From: UBA2357 sp002344625
GTDB lineage: Bacteria > Pseudomonadota > Gammaproteobacteria > Burkholderiales > Rhodocyclaceae
Direction of reading: 5' to 3'
NCBI GenBank assembly: GCA_937995335.1
Contig: CALKIH010000060.1
Span: 62,001 to 126,000 of the forward strand
Length of the DNA: 64,000 nucleotides
The notes under the pieces are model-generated. The model was not told the origin of the DNA and ran no database searches. It saw only the letters and a program-made list of their open reading frames with translations. Positions 16,911 through 25,266 of the stretch are shown piece after piece (position 1 is the stretch's first letter; every line of letters begins with the position of its first letter). The position numbers and the translations under genes are program-made.

Positions 16911-17693
16911 TCAGTGAAGCGGGCCGGCAGGCGCGCGCTTGGCCTGCTGCCAGGCGATAACGGCGCGGCTCGAATGCGCCATGACCAGGTCGCGCCGGTC
17001 GGCGGGGAGTTCCTGGTGCAAGGCGGCGAAAAGGCTCATCGTGGTCTCGCGCGCGAGTCCGTCGGCAGCGAGCCCATGCGCGAGGCACTGGATCTGGATA
17101 TGTGCAAGTGCGTCGGCAAGCAATCGCCAGCCCAACTGCGGCATGGTCTTCACCAGCACGAACATCATGCCGCCGAGCTGGGTCAGAACCGCGCTTGCCT
17201 GCTCCCGCTCTTCCGACGCGATCATCGCGTGCCAGAGCGCCAGGTGAATGGTGCGCCTGAGCTCGATCTTGAAGTCGATGGCATTGCCCTCGTCGCGCTC
17301 GATCTCGGCGAACTGGCGTTGCAGTTGCGCATCTTCGCGCGGACCCAGCGCCGTACGCAGGCTGCCGACGAGTTCGGTCAAGCCCGGAATCGCCTGCAGC
17401 GAGAACGCACGGCTATAGGCCAATCCCCATTGATCGAGCCCGCTCAACAGCAGGGCCATGCGCAACGCGCGCGCCGATTCGCACTCGCCGGCATCGACCC
17501 AGTTGGCCAGCGCGATCCGCACGGACTCGACCCCGGCAGCGCGTCCGGCGTCATCTTCGCTGACGCTGAGGCGAAAAACCTGTGCGAACGCGTCCTGGGC
17601 GAGCAGTGCCGCGCGCTTCTGCACGTCGCCCGGTATCAGCGCGGCCAAGCCATCCGGCGGAATTTCGGTGTTGGGTGGGGTGGCATTCTGCAT
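16911..17693 (-). CDS. Uncharacterised cytosolic alpha-helical protein
   Basis: 260 residues. I do not recognise the family. No signal peptide, membrane segment or catalytic motif is evident; the composition (frequent Ala, Leu, Glu and long amphipathic stretches) suggests an all-helical protein. The ATG at 17693 has a GGAATCG upstream and is preferred over a TTG at 17711. It sits 12 bases before yaeQ on the same strand, so the two may be co-expressed. Codon use looks native. A coding gene is supported by length and the coherent frame; function is unknown. Confidence 0.65.
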   Translation of the reverse strand: MQNATPPNTEIPPDGLAALIPGDVQKRAALLAQDAFAQVFRLSVSEDDAGRAAGVESVRIALANWVDAGECESARALRMALLLSGLDQWGLAYSRAFSLQAIPGLTELVGSLRTALGPREDAQLQRQFAEIERDEGNAIDFKIELRRTIHLALWHAMIASEEREQASAVLTQLGGMMFVLVKTMPQLGWRLLADALAHIQIQCLAHGLAADGLARETTMSLFAALHQELPADRRDLVMAHSSRAVIAWQQAKRAPAGPLH

Positions 17694-17868
17694 CGACGTC
17701 GATTCCGGCAAAAGAAGACGTCATTGTGCGGGACACGGCGCCGGGACGCCAAGCGCGGGCGGGACAAGCCCCGGAATGCCCCGTCCGGACCCGGAACAGC
17801 CGCGTCGGCGGCGCTCCGGGGCCAGCCTACGCAGAAGCGCTAGGTTTGGCTGCGTCGAGGTGCCGTAC

Positions 17869-18369
17869 TCACGCCCAATTGAGCAGCGAGCGCGGCTGCG
17901 CGAGTTCGAGATGCGTGCCGTCGCGGAACGAGGCCAGCAGCCGCCGCAGGACGATTGCGTCCTCTTCGGTGAAGCCCCGCTTGAAATCGGTCAGGACCAG
18001 GCGCGAGCGGCTCAACCAGTTGCCCGGCGCATCGTCGAGCGCACACCACGCGGCCTTGCTGATGTCCGGCACATGCTGGCCAAGCCACAGCATGGCTTCG
18101 CGCTCGCGCAAACCGTGTAGTTCGGGGCCGCGCTTGGGGATCAGGTGGGGCGACGCGCCGGCGACCCGGGGTCGGATGTCCTCGGAAAAACGGCCCACCA
18201 GCTTCGACAGCGAGAACAGCATGCGCCAGTCGGAGGAGATCACGATGCGCGCCTCGTCGAACTCGCGCACCACCGCCTCGATCAGCGGCAGGCTGCGGAA
18301 ATCTTCGACCTCACCCCACGGATGTGTGACGCCGTCGAAGTCGATGAAGATGTATGAGTATTGCGCCAT
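17869..18369 (-). CDS. HAD-fold protein (HAD_SAK-like)
   Basis: 166 residues. The N-terminus IFIDFDGVTHP contains the HAD nucleophile (DxDG pattern), followed by VISSDWRMLFSLSKL (motif II Ser, with the SS-WR signature) and a C-terminal WCALDDAPGNWL...LVLTDFKRGFTEED, which supplies the acidic motif. The pattern resembles the small HAD domains of the Swiss-army-knife RNA-repair group, but as a stand-alone protein here its substrate is unknown. It is divergent from the FabI homologue, and the shared intergenic region carries several palindromes. Confidence 0.7.
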   Translation of the reverse strand: MAQYSYIFIDFDGVTHPWGEVEDFRSLPLIEAVVREFDEARIVISSDWRMLFSLSKLVGRFSEDIRPRVAGASPHLIPKRGPELHGLREREAMLWLGQHVPDISKAAWCALDDAPGNWLSRSRLVLTDFKRGFTEEDAIVLRRLLASFRDGTHLELAQPRSLLNWA

Positions 18370-18406
18370 GGGCTGCCCGAAAACCATCAGAGAAACGTTC
18401 AAGAAG

Positions 18407-18532
18407 CATTGCAATGGTAGATTGCTGCAATGCGGAATATACTGCAAGCACGCAGTGACTAAAATATCACGCTCGAACCGAACATTCGTAAACTCGGACT
18501 TGTATACGAAACAAAAGTTGCTGCACTGCAAC
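18407..18532. promoter_or_regulatory. Array of TTGC/GCAA palindromes between HAD gene and fabI homologue
   Basis: Four palindromes fall in 126 bases: CATTGCAATG (18407-18416), ATTGCTGCAAT (18421-18431), ACTGC-N6-GCAGT (18441-18456) and GTTGCTGCACTGCAAC (18517-18532). All share TGC/GCA half-sites. A TATACG at 18503-18508 may be the -10 for the rightward gene. TGC-rich palindromes of this kind are known targets of the polyhydroxyalkanoate regulator PhaR in several proteobacteria; assigning them to PhaR here is inference. The region is markedly more AT-rich than the genes around it. Confidence 0.5.
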
Positions 18533-18560
18533 ATTTCTAACCTGACCAGGAGCAATCCCG

Positions 18561-19340
18561 ATGAAAACCATCGTCAACCTCGAAGGGAAAGTCGGTCTCA
18601 TCACCGGCATCGCCAATGAGAAGTCCATTTCCACCGGCGTGGCAGAAGCGTGTGTGGATGCGGGTGCCACGGTAGTCATCACCTACCAGAACGACAAGAC
18701 CCGCGCGTTCATCGAACCGATCGTGCATCGCCTGGGCGTCAAGAACGTGTTGCTTCTGGATGTCACCCGCCCCGAAACCCTGACCGATGTGTTCGCGCAG
18801 ATCGACGCCGAATACGGACGCCTCGACTTCGCGGTGCACAGCATGGCGTTCGCCAAGCGCGACGACCTGCACGGCCGCGTCGTCGATACGTCGCCGGACG
18901 GCTTCGCGCTCGCGATGGATGTGTCGACCCACTCGTTCGTGCGTCTCGCCCGCGCGGCGGAGCCGCTGTTCGAAAAGGCCGGTGGCGGTTCGCTGGTCAC
19001 GATGACTTATCTCGGCAGTGAAAAAGTCATTCCAAACTACGGCGTGATGGGTTTGTGCAAGGCGGCGCTCGAAGCGGCCACCCGTTATCTGGCCGCGGAA
19101 CTCGGCACGAAGGGCATTCGCGTCAATGCGGTTTCACCCGGCCCGCTGATGACCCGCGCCGCCTCCGGCATCGCAGGCTTCGACGGCCTGATGGCCACCG
19201 CCGTCGAGCGTGCGCCGATGCATGCGCTGGTCACGCCGGAAGACATCGGCGCGCTGGCCGCCTTCCTGGTGTCGGACGCCGGCCACCTGATCACCGGTGG
19301 CGTTCATTTTGTCGACGCGGGCTACAATATCATGGCGTAA
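18561..19340 (+). CDS. fabI: Enoyl-ACP reductase FabI homologue (short-chain dehydrogenase)
   Basis: 259 residues. The nucleotide site GLITGIANEKSIS replaces the usual GxxxGxG and is the hallmark of FabI. The catalytic region TYLGSEKVIPNYGVMGLCKAALE keeps the active-site Tyr and Lys in the FabI spacing, and SPGPLMTRAASGI follows. The reaction would be NADH-dependent reduction of enoyl-ACP in fatty-acid elongation. The protein diverges from typical betaproteobacterial FabI at several places (for example TGVAE after the dinucleotide loop), so it may be a second copy with special substrate range. AGGAGC precedes the ATG. Confidence 0.82.
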   Translation: MKTIVNLEGKVGLITGIANEKSISTGVAEACVDAGATVVITYQNDKTRAFIEPIVHRLGVKNVLLLDVTRPETLTDVFAQIDAEYGRLDFAVHSMAFAKRDDLHGRVVDTSPDGFALAMDVSTHSFVRLARAAEPLFEKAGGGSLVTMTYLGSEKVIPNYGVMGLCKAALEAATRYLAAELGTKGIRVNAVSPGPLMTRAASGIAGFDGLMATAVERAPMHALVTPEDIGALAAFLVSDAGHLITGGVHFVDAGYNIMA

Positions 19341-19355
19341 GCTTCGGAACCAGCG

Positions 19356-19952
19356 ATGATCAAGTTACCTGCCGGCTGCGAAAAAATGGGGCGTCCAACC
19401 GTCATCATCGCCGATACCGTACCCGCCCATCCTCTACTCGAGGGCAAGCGGGAAATCGGGCGCGGCGAATACAGCATCGTCCTCGACAAGGGCGACGATG
19501 AGCGCGTATACAAGATCGTCAGTTCCCCGGCGGATTACTTTCTGCTCACGGCAGATGATCGCCCGAGCGGCACCCATTTCCCGATCGTGTTCGCAGATCA
19601 CGGCATCGTCGGGCGGGCGAGTTCGGGCTACCCCTTCCATCTGATCGAGATGGAGAAGCTATATCCACTCGACGCCGGTTCGCCGGCGGAAGACCTCGCC
19701 AAACGGCTCATCGACATCTACTGGGCCGCGTGCGAGCAATGGAGCATCCTCGGCATGGACATGGGCCGCATTGCGCTGCATCAACTGGCGCAGAGTTCGA
19801 TCGACATCGGTGATGCGATGCAGGAATCGCTCGCCGCCCTGTCGGATTTCATCGAGGAGTATCAGGTCTTGCCCGACATTCTGAATGCCGACAACCTGAT
19901 GATGCGCAAGGACGGCACGCTGGTGTTTTCCGACCCGGTTTTCATCGCCTGA
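19356..19952 (+). CDS. Protein-kinase-like protein of unknown function
   Basis: 198 residues. No named family is recognised with certainty, but the order of motifs suggests a minimal kinase fold: a glycine-rich loop GRGEYSIVLDKG (35-46), a lysine in VYKIVSS (52-58), then LPDILNADNLMMRKDGTLVFSDPVF near the C-terminus, which resembles a catalytic loop (D-N spacing) followed by a DFG-like SDP. There is no signal peptide. It begins 16 bases after the FabI homologue and is probably in the same transcript; it is convergent with an AAA+ ATPase gene. Confidence 0.55.
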   Translation: MIKLPAGCEKMGRPTVIIADTVPAHPLLEGKREIGRGEYSIVLDKGDDERVYKIVSSPADYFLLTADDRPSGTHFPIVFADHGIVGRASSGYPFHLIEMEKLYPLDAGSPAEDLAKRLIDIYWAACEQWSILGMDMGRIALHQLAQSSIDIGDAMQESLAALSDFIEEYQVLPDILNADNLMMRKDGTLVFSDPVFIA

Positions 19953-19954
19953 AC

Positions 19955-19993
19955 AAGGGGCGAAGCATTGCGATAGCCGATGCTTCGCCCTTT
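19955..19993 (+). terminator. Bidirectional stem-loop terminator
   Basis: GGGCGAAGCAT (19958-19968) pairs exactly with ATGCTTCGCCC (19980-19990); flanking AA and TTT extend the stem. It lies three bases past the kinase-like gene's stop and 12 bases before the stop of the convergent AAA+ gene, the expected place for a shared terminator. The T-tract is short (TTT), so efficiency is uncertain. Confidence 0.65.
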
Positions 19994-20004
19994 GCCGGGC
20001 AGGG

Positions 20005-20970
20005 TCAGAAACCGATCTTGCGCTTGCGCCCGGCCCTGAAGCTGTCCACGTCTTCGACTTCCACGCTGTCACGACCCGCAAGCTTGGCATTGCCGAACGC
20101 GGCGAGCAAGGCCCTGCGCTGTTCACGCGGCGGCATCCCGGCCAGCCGTTCGATCACGTCGGGCGGCGGCTCATCCGGAAACCCCCAGTCGTGCTCGCCG
20201 ACGATGTCCCGGTACAAACGGCTTGCGATCGCATACGACTCGCCCGCATCCGGACGCGGAATCGAATAGACGTTCATGCGATTCAGGATCGGCTCGGGAA
20301 TGTTCCGCTCGTCGTTGGCGGTCGTGACCCACAGGATATGGCTCGCATCGATGTCCACATCCACATACTCGTCGCGAAAACGCCGTGCGGTATCGTGTTC
20401 GAACAACTCGTACAAGGCCCCCATCGGATCGTAGCGGGCATCGCCCCCGGCCTTGTCGACCTCGTCGAGCACGATCAACGGATTGGCCATCTCGCCTCCC
20501 ACCAGCGCCTGCGCCACCTTGCCCGGTTTGGAATGGTTCCATTGCGCCGAGGCCCCGGAAAGGATCCAGCCCGCGGTCAGCGAGCTCATCGACACGAAAT
20601 GAAATCCGGTGCCCAGCCGGTCCGCCAAGGCACGGGCAAAATGGGTCTTGCCGATACCCGGCTCGCCCAGCAGCAATATCGGCGCGAACGACACCGGCTC
20701 GTTGCCCGACACGGCCAGTGCGAGCGACTTTTTGACATCCTCGATGACCTCGTCGAAATTCGGGCAACGCTCGAACAAGCTATCAACGCTATCGCTGCGG
20801 CTCGGCTTCACCACGAAACGGGTCCCGCCCAGCGCTTTCATGCGCTCGTAAAAACTCGCCAGCGCCTCGTTGCGCGACGGTGCGCTTTCTTCCTGCGCAC
20901 GACTGACGTCCTCGACCCGATAGATCTGGCGCGAGTCGGCAAGAGGAATGCAGATATCAGTACTTGTCAT
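20005..20970 (-). CDS. Lon-type AAA+ ATPase module without protease domain
   Basis: 321 residues. Walker A GEPGIGKT (102-109), Walker B LIVLDEVDK (165-173), sensor-1 Asn in WVTTAND (214-220) and an arginine finger in ILNRMNVY (228-235) are all present. The segments ALYELFEHDTARRFRDEYVDV and ANDERNIPEPILNRM resemble the AAA module of Lon. There is no Lon substrate-binding N-domain and no Ser-Lys protease domain, so it would act as an ATP-driven remodelling or disassembly factor, or with a separate partner. The first 70 residues have no recognised domain. Confidence 0.8.
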   Translation of the reverse strand: MTSTDICIPLADSRQIYRVEDVSRAQEESAPSRNEALASFYERMKALGGTRFVVKPSRSDSVDSLFERCPNFDEVIEDVKKSLALAVSGNEPVSFAPILLLGEPGIGKTHFARALADRLGTGFHFVSMSSLTAGWILSGASAQWNHSKPGKVAQALVGGEMANPLIVLDEVDKAGGDARYDPMGALYELFEHDTARRFRDEYVDVDIDASHILWVTTANDERNIPEPILNRMNVYSIPRPDAGESYAIASRLYRDIVGEHDWGFPDEPPPDVIERLAGMPPREQRRALLAAFGNAKLAGRDSVEVEDVDSFRAGRKRKIGF

Positions 20971-21125
20971 TCGAGCCTCCGATCAGTCCAGGTTGCAAGT
21001 ATCCTTCCGAATCCTGGCGCACCACAAGCAGCCATGTTCAATCAAGCACGATATATGCCGGATCGAACCCATCCGGCGCGGCGCCGGACGGCTATCATTG
21101 GACTTGGCACAAGGAAAACGGGCTC

Positions 21126-21770
21126 ATGGATAAAGAGGACCACCACGACCACGTCCCGTCGCGCGACGGATCCTCCGGCATCGGCATACCGCGCGTGGCA
21201 TCGTTCGACCCCGACGCGTTCGAGCACGCCGTGACCGCGTTGCTGCGCGCGAGCGGTGTCTCGACCGAAGGCGCACACACCGGGCGAACAGCCCGGCGGG
21301 TGCGGGAGTTGTGGCAGAAGCGCTTACTGGGAGGCTACGAGATGGACCCGGCCGAAGCGCTCGGCGACGGCTTCGAGGATAGCCGCAGCGACATGGTCGT
21401 GATTCGCGGCATCGCAGTGCACGGCGTCTGCCCCCACCACCTGGTGCCGTTTCGCGGCGTCGCGCATGTGGCCTACCTGCCGGGCGGGCGCCTGCACGGT
21501 TTTGGCCGCATCGCCCGCCTGGTAGACGCGATCGGGCACCGATTCACGTACCAGGAGTGGATGACGCGCGACATCGCCGACGCACTGATGCACCACGGCA
21601 GGGCGCGCGGTGCGGCCTGCGTGATCGAAGCGGAGCAGTTGTGCCTGTTGCTGGGTGAAGACCGTCGCGGTGACGAACGGGTGATCACCCAGGCGTTCAG
21701 CGGCGAATTCGAGGGTTCGGCGCAACTGCGCAATGAGTTCCTGCGCAGCTTCAGTCCGCAGGGGACGTAA
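21126..21770 (+). CDS. folE: GTP cyclohydrolase I family protein
   Basis: 214 residues. The zinc-binding set of GTP cyclohydrolase I is kept: Cys102 and His105 in VCPHHLVPF and Cys173 in EAEQLCLLL, 71 residues apart as in E. coli FolE. GRIARLVD and the QE pair near residue 143 are also present. The reaction is GTP to dihydroneopterin triphosphate, first step of folate or related pterin synthesis. It departs from standard FolE by CPHH instead of CEHH, and by a His/Asp-rich N-terminal tail (DKEDHHDH). It may be a paralogue for a special pterin or a stress copy. Confidence 0.8.
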   Translation: MDKEDHHDHVPSRDGSSGIGIPRVASFDPDAFEHAVTALLRASGVSTEGAHTGRTARRVRELWQKRLLGGYEMDPAEALGDGFEDSRSDMVVIRGIAVHGVCPHHLVPFRGVAHVAYLPGGRLHGFGRIARLVDAIGHRFTYQEWMTRDIADALMHHGRARGAACVIEAEQLCLLLGEDRRGDERVITQAFSGEFEGSAQLRNEFLRSFSPQGT

Positions 21771-21804
21771 CCCGCGGACACGGGCGCGATCGGCCCGACC
21801 GAGC

Positions 21805-22131
21805 CTACATGATCAAGCGCTTGGACAGGTGCTCGCTCACGTCGAGCATGACGACCTCGCGGCCGAGCAGCATCACCGAGCCACGATAGCGATCGTTGCC
21901 GCTGCCCGAATACTCGAAATCGTAGACCCGCTGCAGCAGGACCTGCCCGTTGTCGTCGCGCGCCGGACGCAGGGACCGGAAAGCCACCGTGTCGTCGAGC
22001 AATTGCACGCCCTCGCGCAGGCAGCTCTCGCGCGCGGCCTTGACGCCCAGCTCCCTGACCTTGATGCTGTCCAGCCAAAACCAGGCAAGCAGACAGAGCA
22101 GGATCAGGACGAACAATTCAGCGGTATTCAT
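21805..22131 (-). CDS. DUF3301 family membrane-anchored protein
   Basis: 108 residues. One N-terminal membrane segment (about 5-20) is followed by DSIKVRELGVKAARESCLREGVQLLDDTVA, the defining block of DUF3301, and by a VYDFEYSGSGNDRYRG segment. Found widely in beta- and gammaproteobacteria; function unknown. The C-terminal part probably faces the cytoplasm or periplasm as a small soluble domain. It lies 34 bases downstream of the phosphate transporter gene on the same strand. Confidence 0.82.
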   Translation of the reverse strand: MNTAELFVLILLCLLAWFWLDSIKVRELGVKAARESCLREGVQLLDDTVAFRSLRPARDDNGQVLLQRVYDFEYSGSGNDRYRGSVMLLGREVVMLDVSEHLSKRLIM

Positions 22132-22165
22132 CGCGCGGATGATACGCGATTCGGTCGCGCCTGCC

Positions 22166-23749
22166 TCAGCCGATCAACATGCCCTTGATCGTGAAGAACA
22201 ACAGCGCGGCCATCAGCGCCGACGCCGGCACCGTGACGACCCACGCGGCCGCGATCCGGAGCAGTTGGGAGCGCTTGACGAGTTCCTGCCGGTACACCTG
22301 CTTCAGGCCCTTGCGTTCGAGCTTCGAGAAATGGGCGGTGTCGAGCTGCCGCTTGGCGCGCTGCTTGAGCTCCGCCAGCATCCGCCCCTTGCCCTCGATC
22401 GATGCCTTATTGAACCCGGCCAGAAAGATCGCGATCGATTCCTGATCCCCCTCGGGATGATGGTCCTTGATGTCCTGCAACATGCGCGCATAGTTGCTCT
22501 TGAGACGCTCGCGCAGGAAACCGACGCCGAAAACCGCGCCGACCGCGACATGGGTGGTGCTGACCGGGAGCCCGAACTGGCTCGCGATGATCACGGTGAT
22601 CGTCGCCGACATGGCGATGCAATAGGCGCGCATCTGGTCGAGCTCAGTGATCTCGGAACCGATCGTGCGGATCAGGCGCGGGCCGAACAAACCCAGGCCG
22701 ATCACGATACCGAGCGCGCCCACCCACATCACCCAGGCCGGAATCGGCGCATTCGCGGCGATCTCGCTGCTGCCCTGCGACACCACCTCGACGATCGCGG
22801 CGAGCGGCCCTACCGCGTTCGACACATCGTTCGAGCCGTGCGCGAAGCTCAGCAAGGCGGCGGCGAAAATCAGCGGAATGGTGAACAATCTGTTCACGCC
22901 CTGCTTGGAGTTCTCGAAGGTCTTCGCTTGGCGCGTGAGCAGCGACCGGACGAAGTAAAACACCGCGAGTGCAAACACGAAACCCGAGACCGCAGCCGCG
23001 AAGCCGCCCACCGTGACGAGCTTGCTGACCCCCTTTATCAGGATGTAGGCCATGAACGTCCAGGCCATGAAGGCCACCAGGTAGGGCACCACGCGGCATG
23101 CCGCGACGGCGAGATCCGCCTGATAGGTGATGCTGCGCTTGATCAGGTAAAGAAACGCCGCCGCGACCACGCCGCCCATCAGCGGCGAGATCACCCAGCT
23201 CATGACAATGGTCGCCACCATCGGCCAGTTCGCGATGCCCAAGCCGCTCGACGCGATTCCAGCACCCAGCACCGCCCCGACGATCGAATGCGTCGTCGAT
23301 ACCGGCGCGCCGACGGCGGTCGCGATGTTGAGCCAGATGGCCGCGGCCAGCAGCGCTGCCATCATCACCCACACGAAGGTTTCGGCATCCGCGATCTTGG
23401 CCGGGTCGATGATGCCGTTGCGGATGGTGCCGACCACTTCGCCACCCGCGATGATTGCGCCCGCCGCCTCGAAGATCGCCGCCAGCACCAGCGCGCCGCC
23501 CAGCGTCAGAGCCTTCGACCCCACCGCCGGGCCGACGTTGTTGGCCACGTCATTGGCGCCGATGTTCAGGGCCATGTAGCCCCCGAGCATGGCCGCCACG
23601 ACCACGTACATGCTGCCGTTCGCCTCGCCGCGAACGAGGGTGTACAACATCACCCCGATAATGAACAGAAGGGCCATCCCGAGCCGGAACAGCTCACCGC
23701 GCCCTTTCTTGGTCGCCTTCTCGAATTCGCTGATATGTTTGAGTTCCAC
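22166..23749 (-). CDS. pit: PiT-family inorganic phosphate transporter
   Basis: 527 residues with about ten to twelve membrane segments. The duplicated PiT signatures are clear: GANDVANNVGPAVGS in the first half and FAHGSNDVSNAVGPL in the second, each with a partner PVSTTH motif (APVSTTHSIVGAV and LPVSTTHVAVGAV). It imports phosphate-metal complexes using the proton gradient. A cytosolic loop between the last segments (about 430-500) is rich in Lys and Arg. The start is taken as GTG 23749; an open frame continues upstream to 23872 but that part reads as promoter-like AT-rich DNA. Confidence 0.88.
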   Translation of the reverse strand: MELKHISEFEKATKKGRGELFRLGMALLFIIGVMLYTLVRGEANGSMYVVVAAMLGGYMALNIGANDVANNVGPAVGSKALTLGGALVLAAIFEAAGAIIAGGEVVGTIRNGIIDPAKIADAETFVWVMMAALLAAAIWLNIATAVGAPVSTTHSIVGAVLGAGIASSGLGIANWPMVATIVMSWVISPLMGGVVAAAFLYLIKRSITYQADLAVAACRVVPYLVAFMAWTFMAYILIKGVSKLVTVGGFAAAVSGFVFALAVFYFVRSLLTRQAKTFENSKQGVNRLFTIPLIFAAALLSFAHGSNDVSNAVGPLAAIVEVVSQGSSEIAANAPIPAWVMWVGALGIVIGLGLFGPRLIRTIGSEITELDQMRAYCIAMSATITVIIASQFGLPVSTTHVAVGAVFGVGFLRERLKSNYARMLQDIKDHHPEGDQESIAIFLAGFNKASIEGKGRMLAELKQRAKRQLDTAHFSKLERKGLKQVYRQELVKRSQLLRIAAAWVVTVPASALMAALLFFTIKGMLIG

Positions 23750-23895
23750 GCACCGGCGCTCATCTTTCCGAATCCGATATTGTTTCAGAAATATGACTGT
23801 AATCAAAATGGCACCGCCCGCCGACTCCTCGATCGAGGACGGCACCGGCCGCCATTGCGGGGCCATGGACACAAGTGGGAAAGCCGTGCGGCCCG

Positions 23896-24264
23896 CTACA
23901 GCCGATCGTATTTCGTCGCGCGGCCGCGCGCCTTGTCGACCGGATAGCGCTCGGCGTTGATGGCCAGCTTGCGCTCGCAGGCAGCGCCCAGATCGATACC
24001 GGACACATCCGCAAGCCGCACCAGATAGAGCAGCACGTCGGCCAGTTCGAGCGCCAGCGCTTCACGCCCCGCAGCGTCGAGCGCAGCGGATTCCTCGGGC
24101 GTCAGCCACTGCAACACCTCGAGCACCTCCCCCGCCTCGCCGGCCAGCGCCATCGCGAGATTCTTGGGGGTGTGAAAACGCGCCCAATCGCGCTCCACGG
24201 CAAAGTCGCGCACCGCATCGCGCAGTGCCGCCAGCGTGTCAGCGCGTGCGCCGGGGCGTTTCAT
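23896..24264 (-). CDS. MazG-like nucleotide pyrophosphohydrolase (dCTPase type)
   Basis: 122 residues, an all-alpha NTP pyrophosphatase. Metal-binding acidic motifs EAGEVLEVLQW (43-53) and ELADVLLYLVRLAD (about 73-86) match the EExxE and ExxD patterns of the DCTPP1/RS21-C6 group, which removes noncanonical dCTP from the pool. The closing NAERYPVDKARG is also typical. Its start overlaps the rlmJ stop (ATGA at 24261-24264), so translation is coupled to rlmJ. Confidence 0.85.
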   Translation of the reverse strand: MKRPGARADTLAALRDAVRDFAVERDWARFHTPKNLAMALAGEAGEVLEVLQWLTPEESAALDAAGREALALELADVLLYLVRLADVSGIDLGAACERKLAINAERYPVDKARGRATKYDRL

Positions 24265-25106
24265 TCGATGTGGTGCTCGAGGTCGAAGCCCGCGCCGTCA
24301 TCCACGCCGAGGGTCTCGACCAGCCACGGCAGCACGCCCTCGAGCGTCTCGGGCAGCACCCACGGCGGATTCACGACGAACAAACCGCTACCGAGCATCC
24401 CCAGCCCGTCACGCGTCGGCGCACGCACCGCCAGGCGCACATCGAGCCAGCTCGATGGCGCGAGCCCCCCGAGCCGCTCAGGCAGTTGCCGCGCCTCGGT
24501 GCGCGCCAGCATCGGGTACCAGACGATATAAGTCCCCCCCGGAAAGCGCCGCATGGCGTCGTCGACGACCGTCACCACGCTGCGATAGTCGTCCTTGACC
24601 TCGTAGGGCGGGTCGATCAGCACCACCGCGCGGCGCGAGAGGGGCGGCAACAGCGACCGCAAGCCCGCGAAGCCGTCGGCCTTGCGAACCTGCACCCGGT
24701 CGGTATCGCGCTCGAACGTGCGCTCGAGCAGGGCCGCGTCGGCCGGGTGGAGCTCGAACAGGCGCATCCGGTCCTGGGCCCTGAGCAGTGTCATGGCGAT
24801 GGCCGGCGAGCCGGGGTAGAAGGTCAGGTGGCCATGCGGATTGAACTGCGTCACGGCGTCGAGATAGGCCGCCAGACTCGCCGGCAGGTCTTCACGCTGC
24901 CAAAGGCGGCCGATGCCGTCGCTGAACTCGCCGGTCTTGCCCGCCTTGTCGCTTTCGAGCGAGTAGCATCCCGCCCCGGCATGGGTATCGATGTAGCACC
25001 ACGGCTTGTCCTTGCGGTTGTAGTAACGCAGGATCTCTGCGAGCACGAAGTGCTTGAGCACGTCGGCATGATTTCCGGCGTGAAAGGCATGGCGGTAGCT
25101 GAGCAT
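24261..25106 (-). CDS. rlmJ: 23S rRNA adenine-2030 N6-methyltransferase RlmJ
   Basis: 281 residues. The opening MLSYRHAFHAGNHADVLKH is the family hallmark and fixes the start at 25106; the open frame continues upstream without homology. IDTHAGAGCY is the SAM-binding motif and DPPYE (residues near 185) is the catalytic motif of N6-adenine methyltransferases. The enzyme methylates A2030 of 23S rRNA during ribosome assembly. The downstream pyrophosphohydrolase overlaps by four bases. Confidence 0.92.
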   Translation of the reverse strand: MLSYRHAFHAGNHADVLKHFVLAEILRYYNRKDKPWCYIDTHAGAGCYSLESDKAGKTGEFSDGIGRLWQREDLPASLAAYLDAVTQFNPHGHLTFYPGSPAIAMTLLRAQDRMRLFELHPADAALLERTFERDTDRVQVRKADGFAGLRSLLPPLSRRAVVLIDPPYEVKDDYRSVVTVVDDAMRRFPGGTYIVWYPMLARTEARQLPERLGGLAPSSWLDVRLAVRAPTRDGLGMLGSGLFVVNPPWVLPETLEGVLPWLVETLGVDDGAGFDLEHHIE

Positions 25107-25266
25107 GGTGACGGGCGCGTGAAGTCTGATCCGAATCCTACCACCACCGACAGAGCGGGCGCGCCGCCGCGAACACAATCCCCGCCGCGCTTGCTATCAT
25201 GCGCGCCACGCGCGAGCCGGTCTCGGCGCTCATGTAAATGATAGGTCGGCAACGATGGGGACAGCC

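Noticed and set aside
21950..23947. A 665-codon plus-strand frame opposite the phosphate transporter
   Set aside because: Arg/His/Asp-rich translation without domains; it covers both a certain transporter gene and its promoter.
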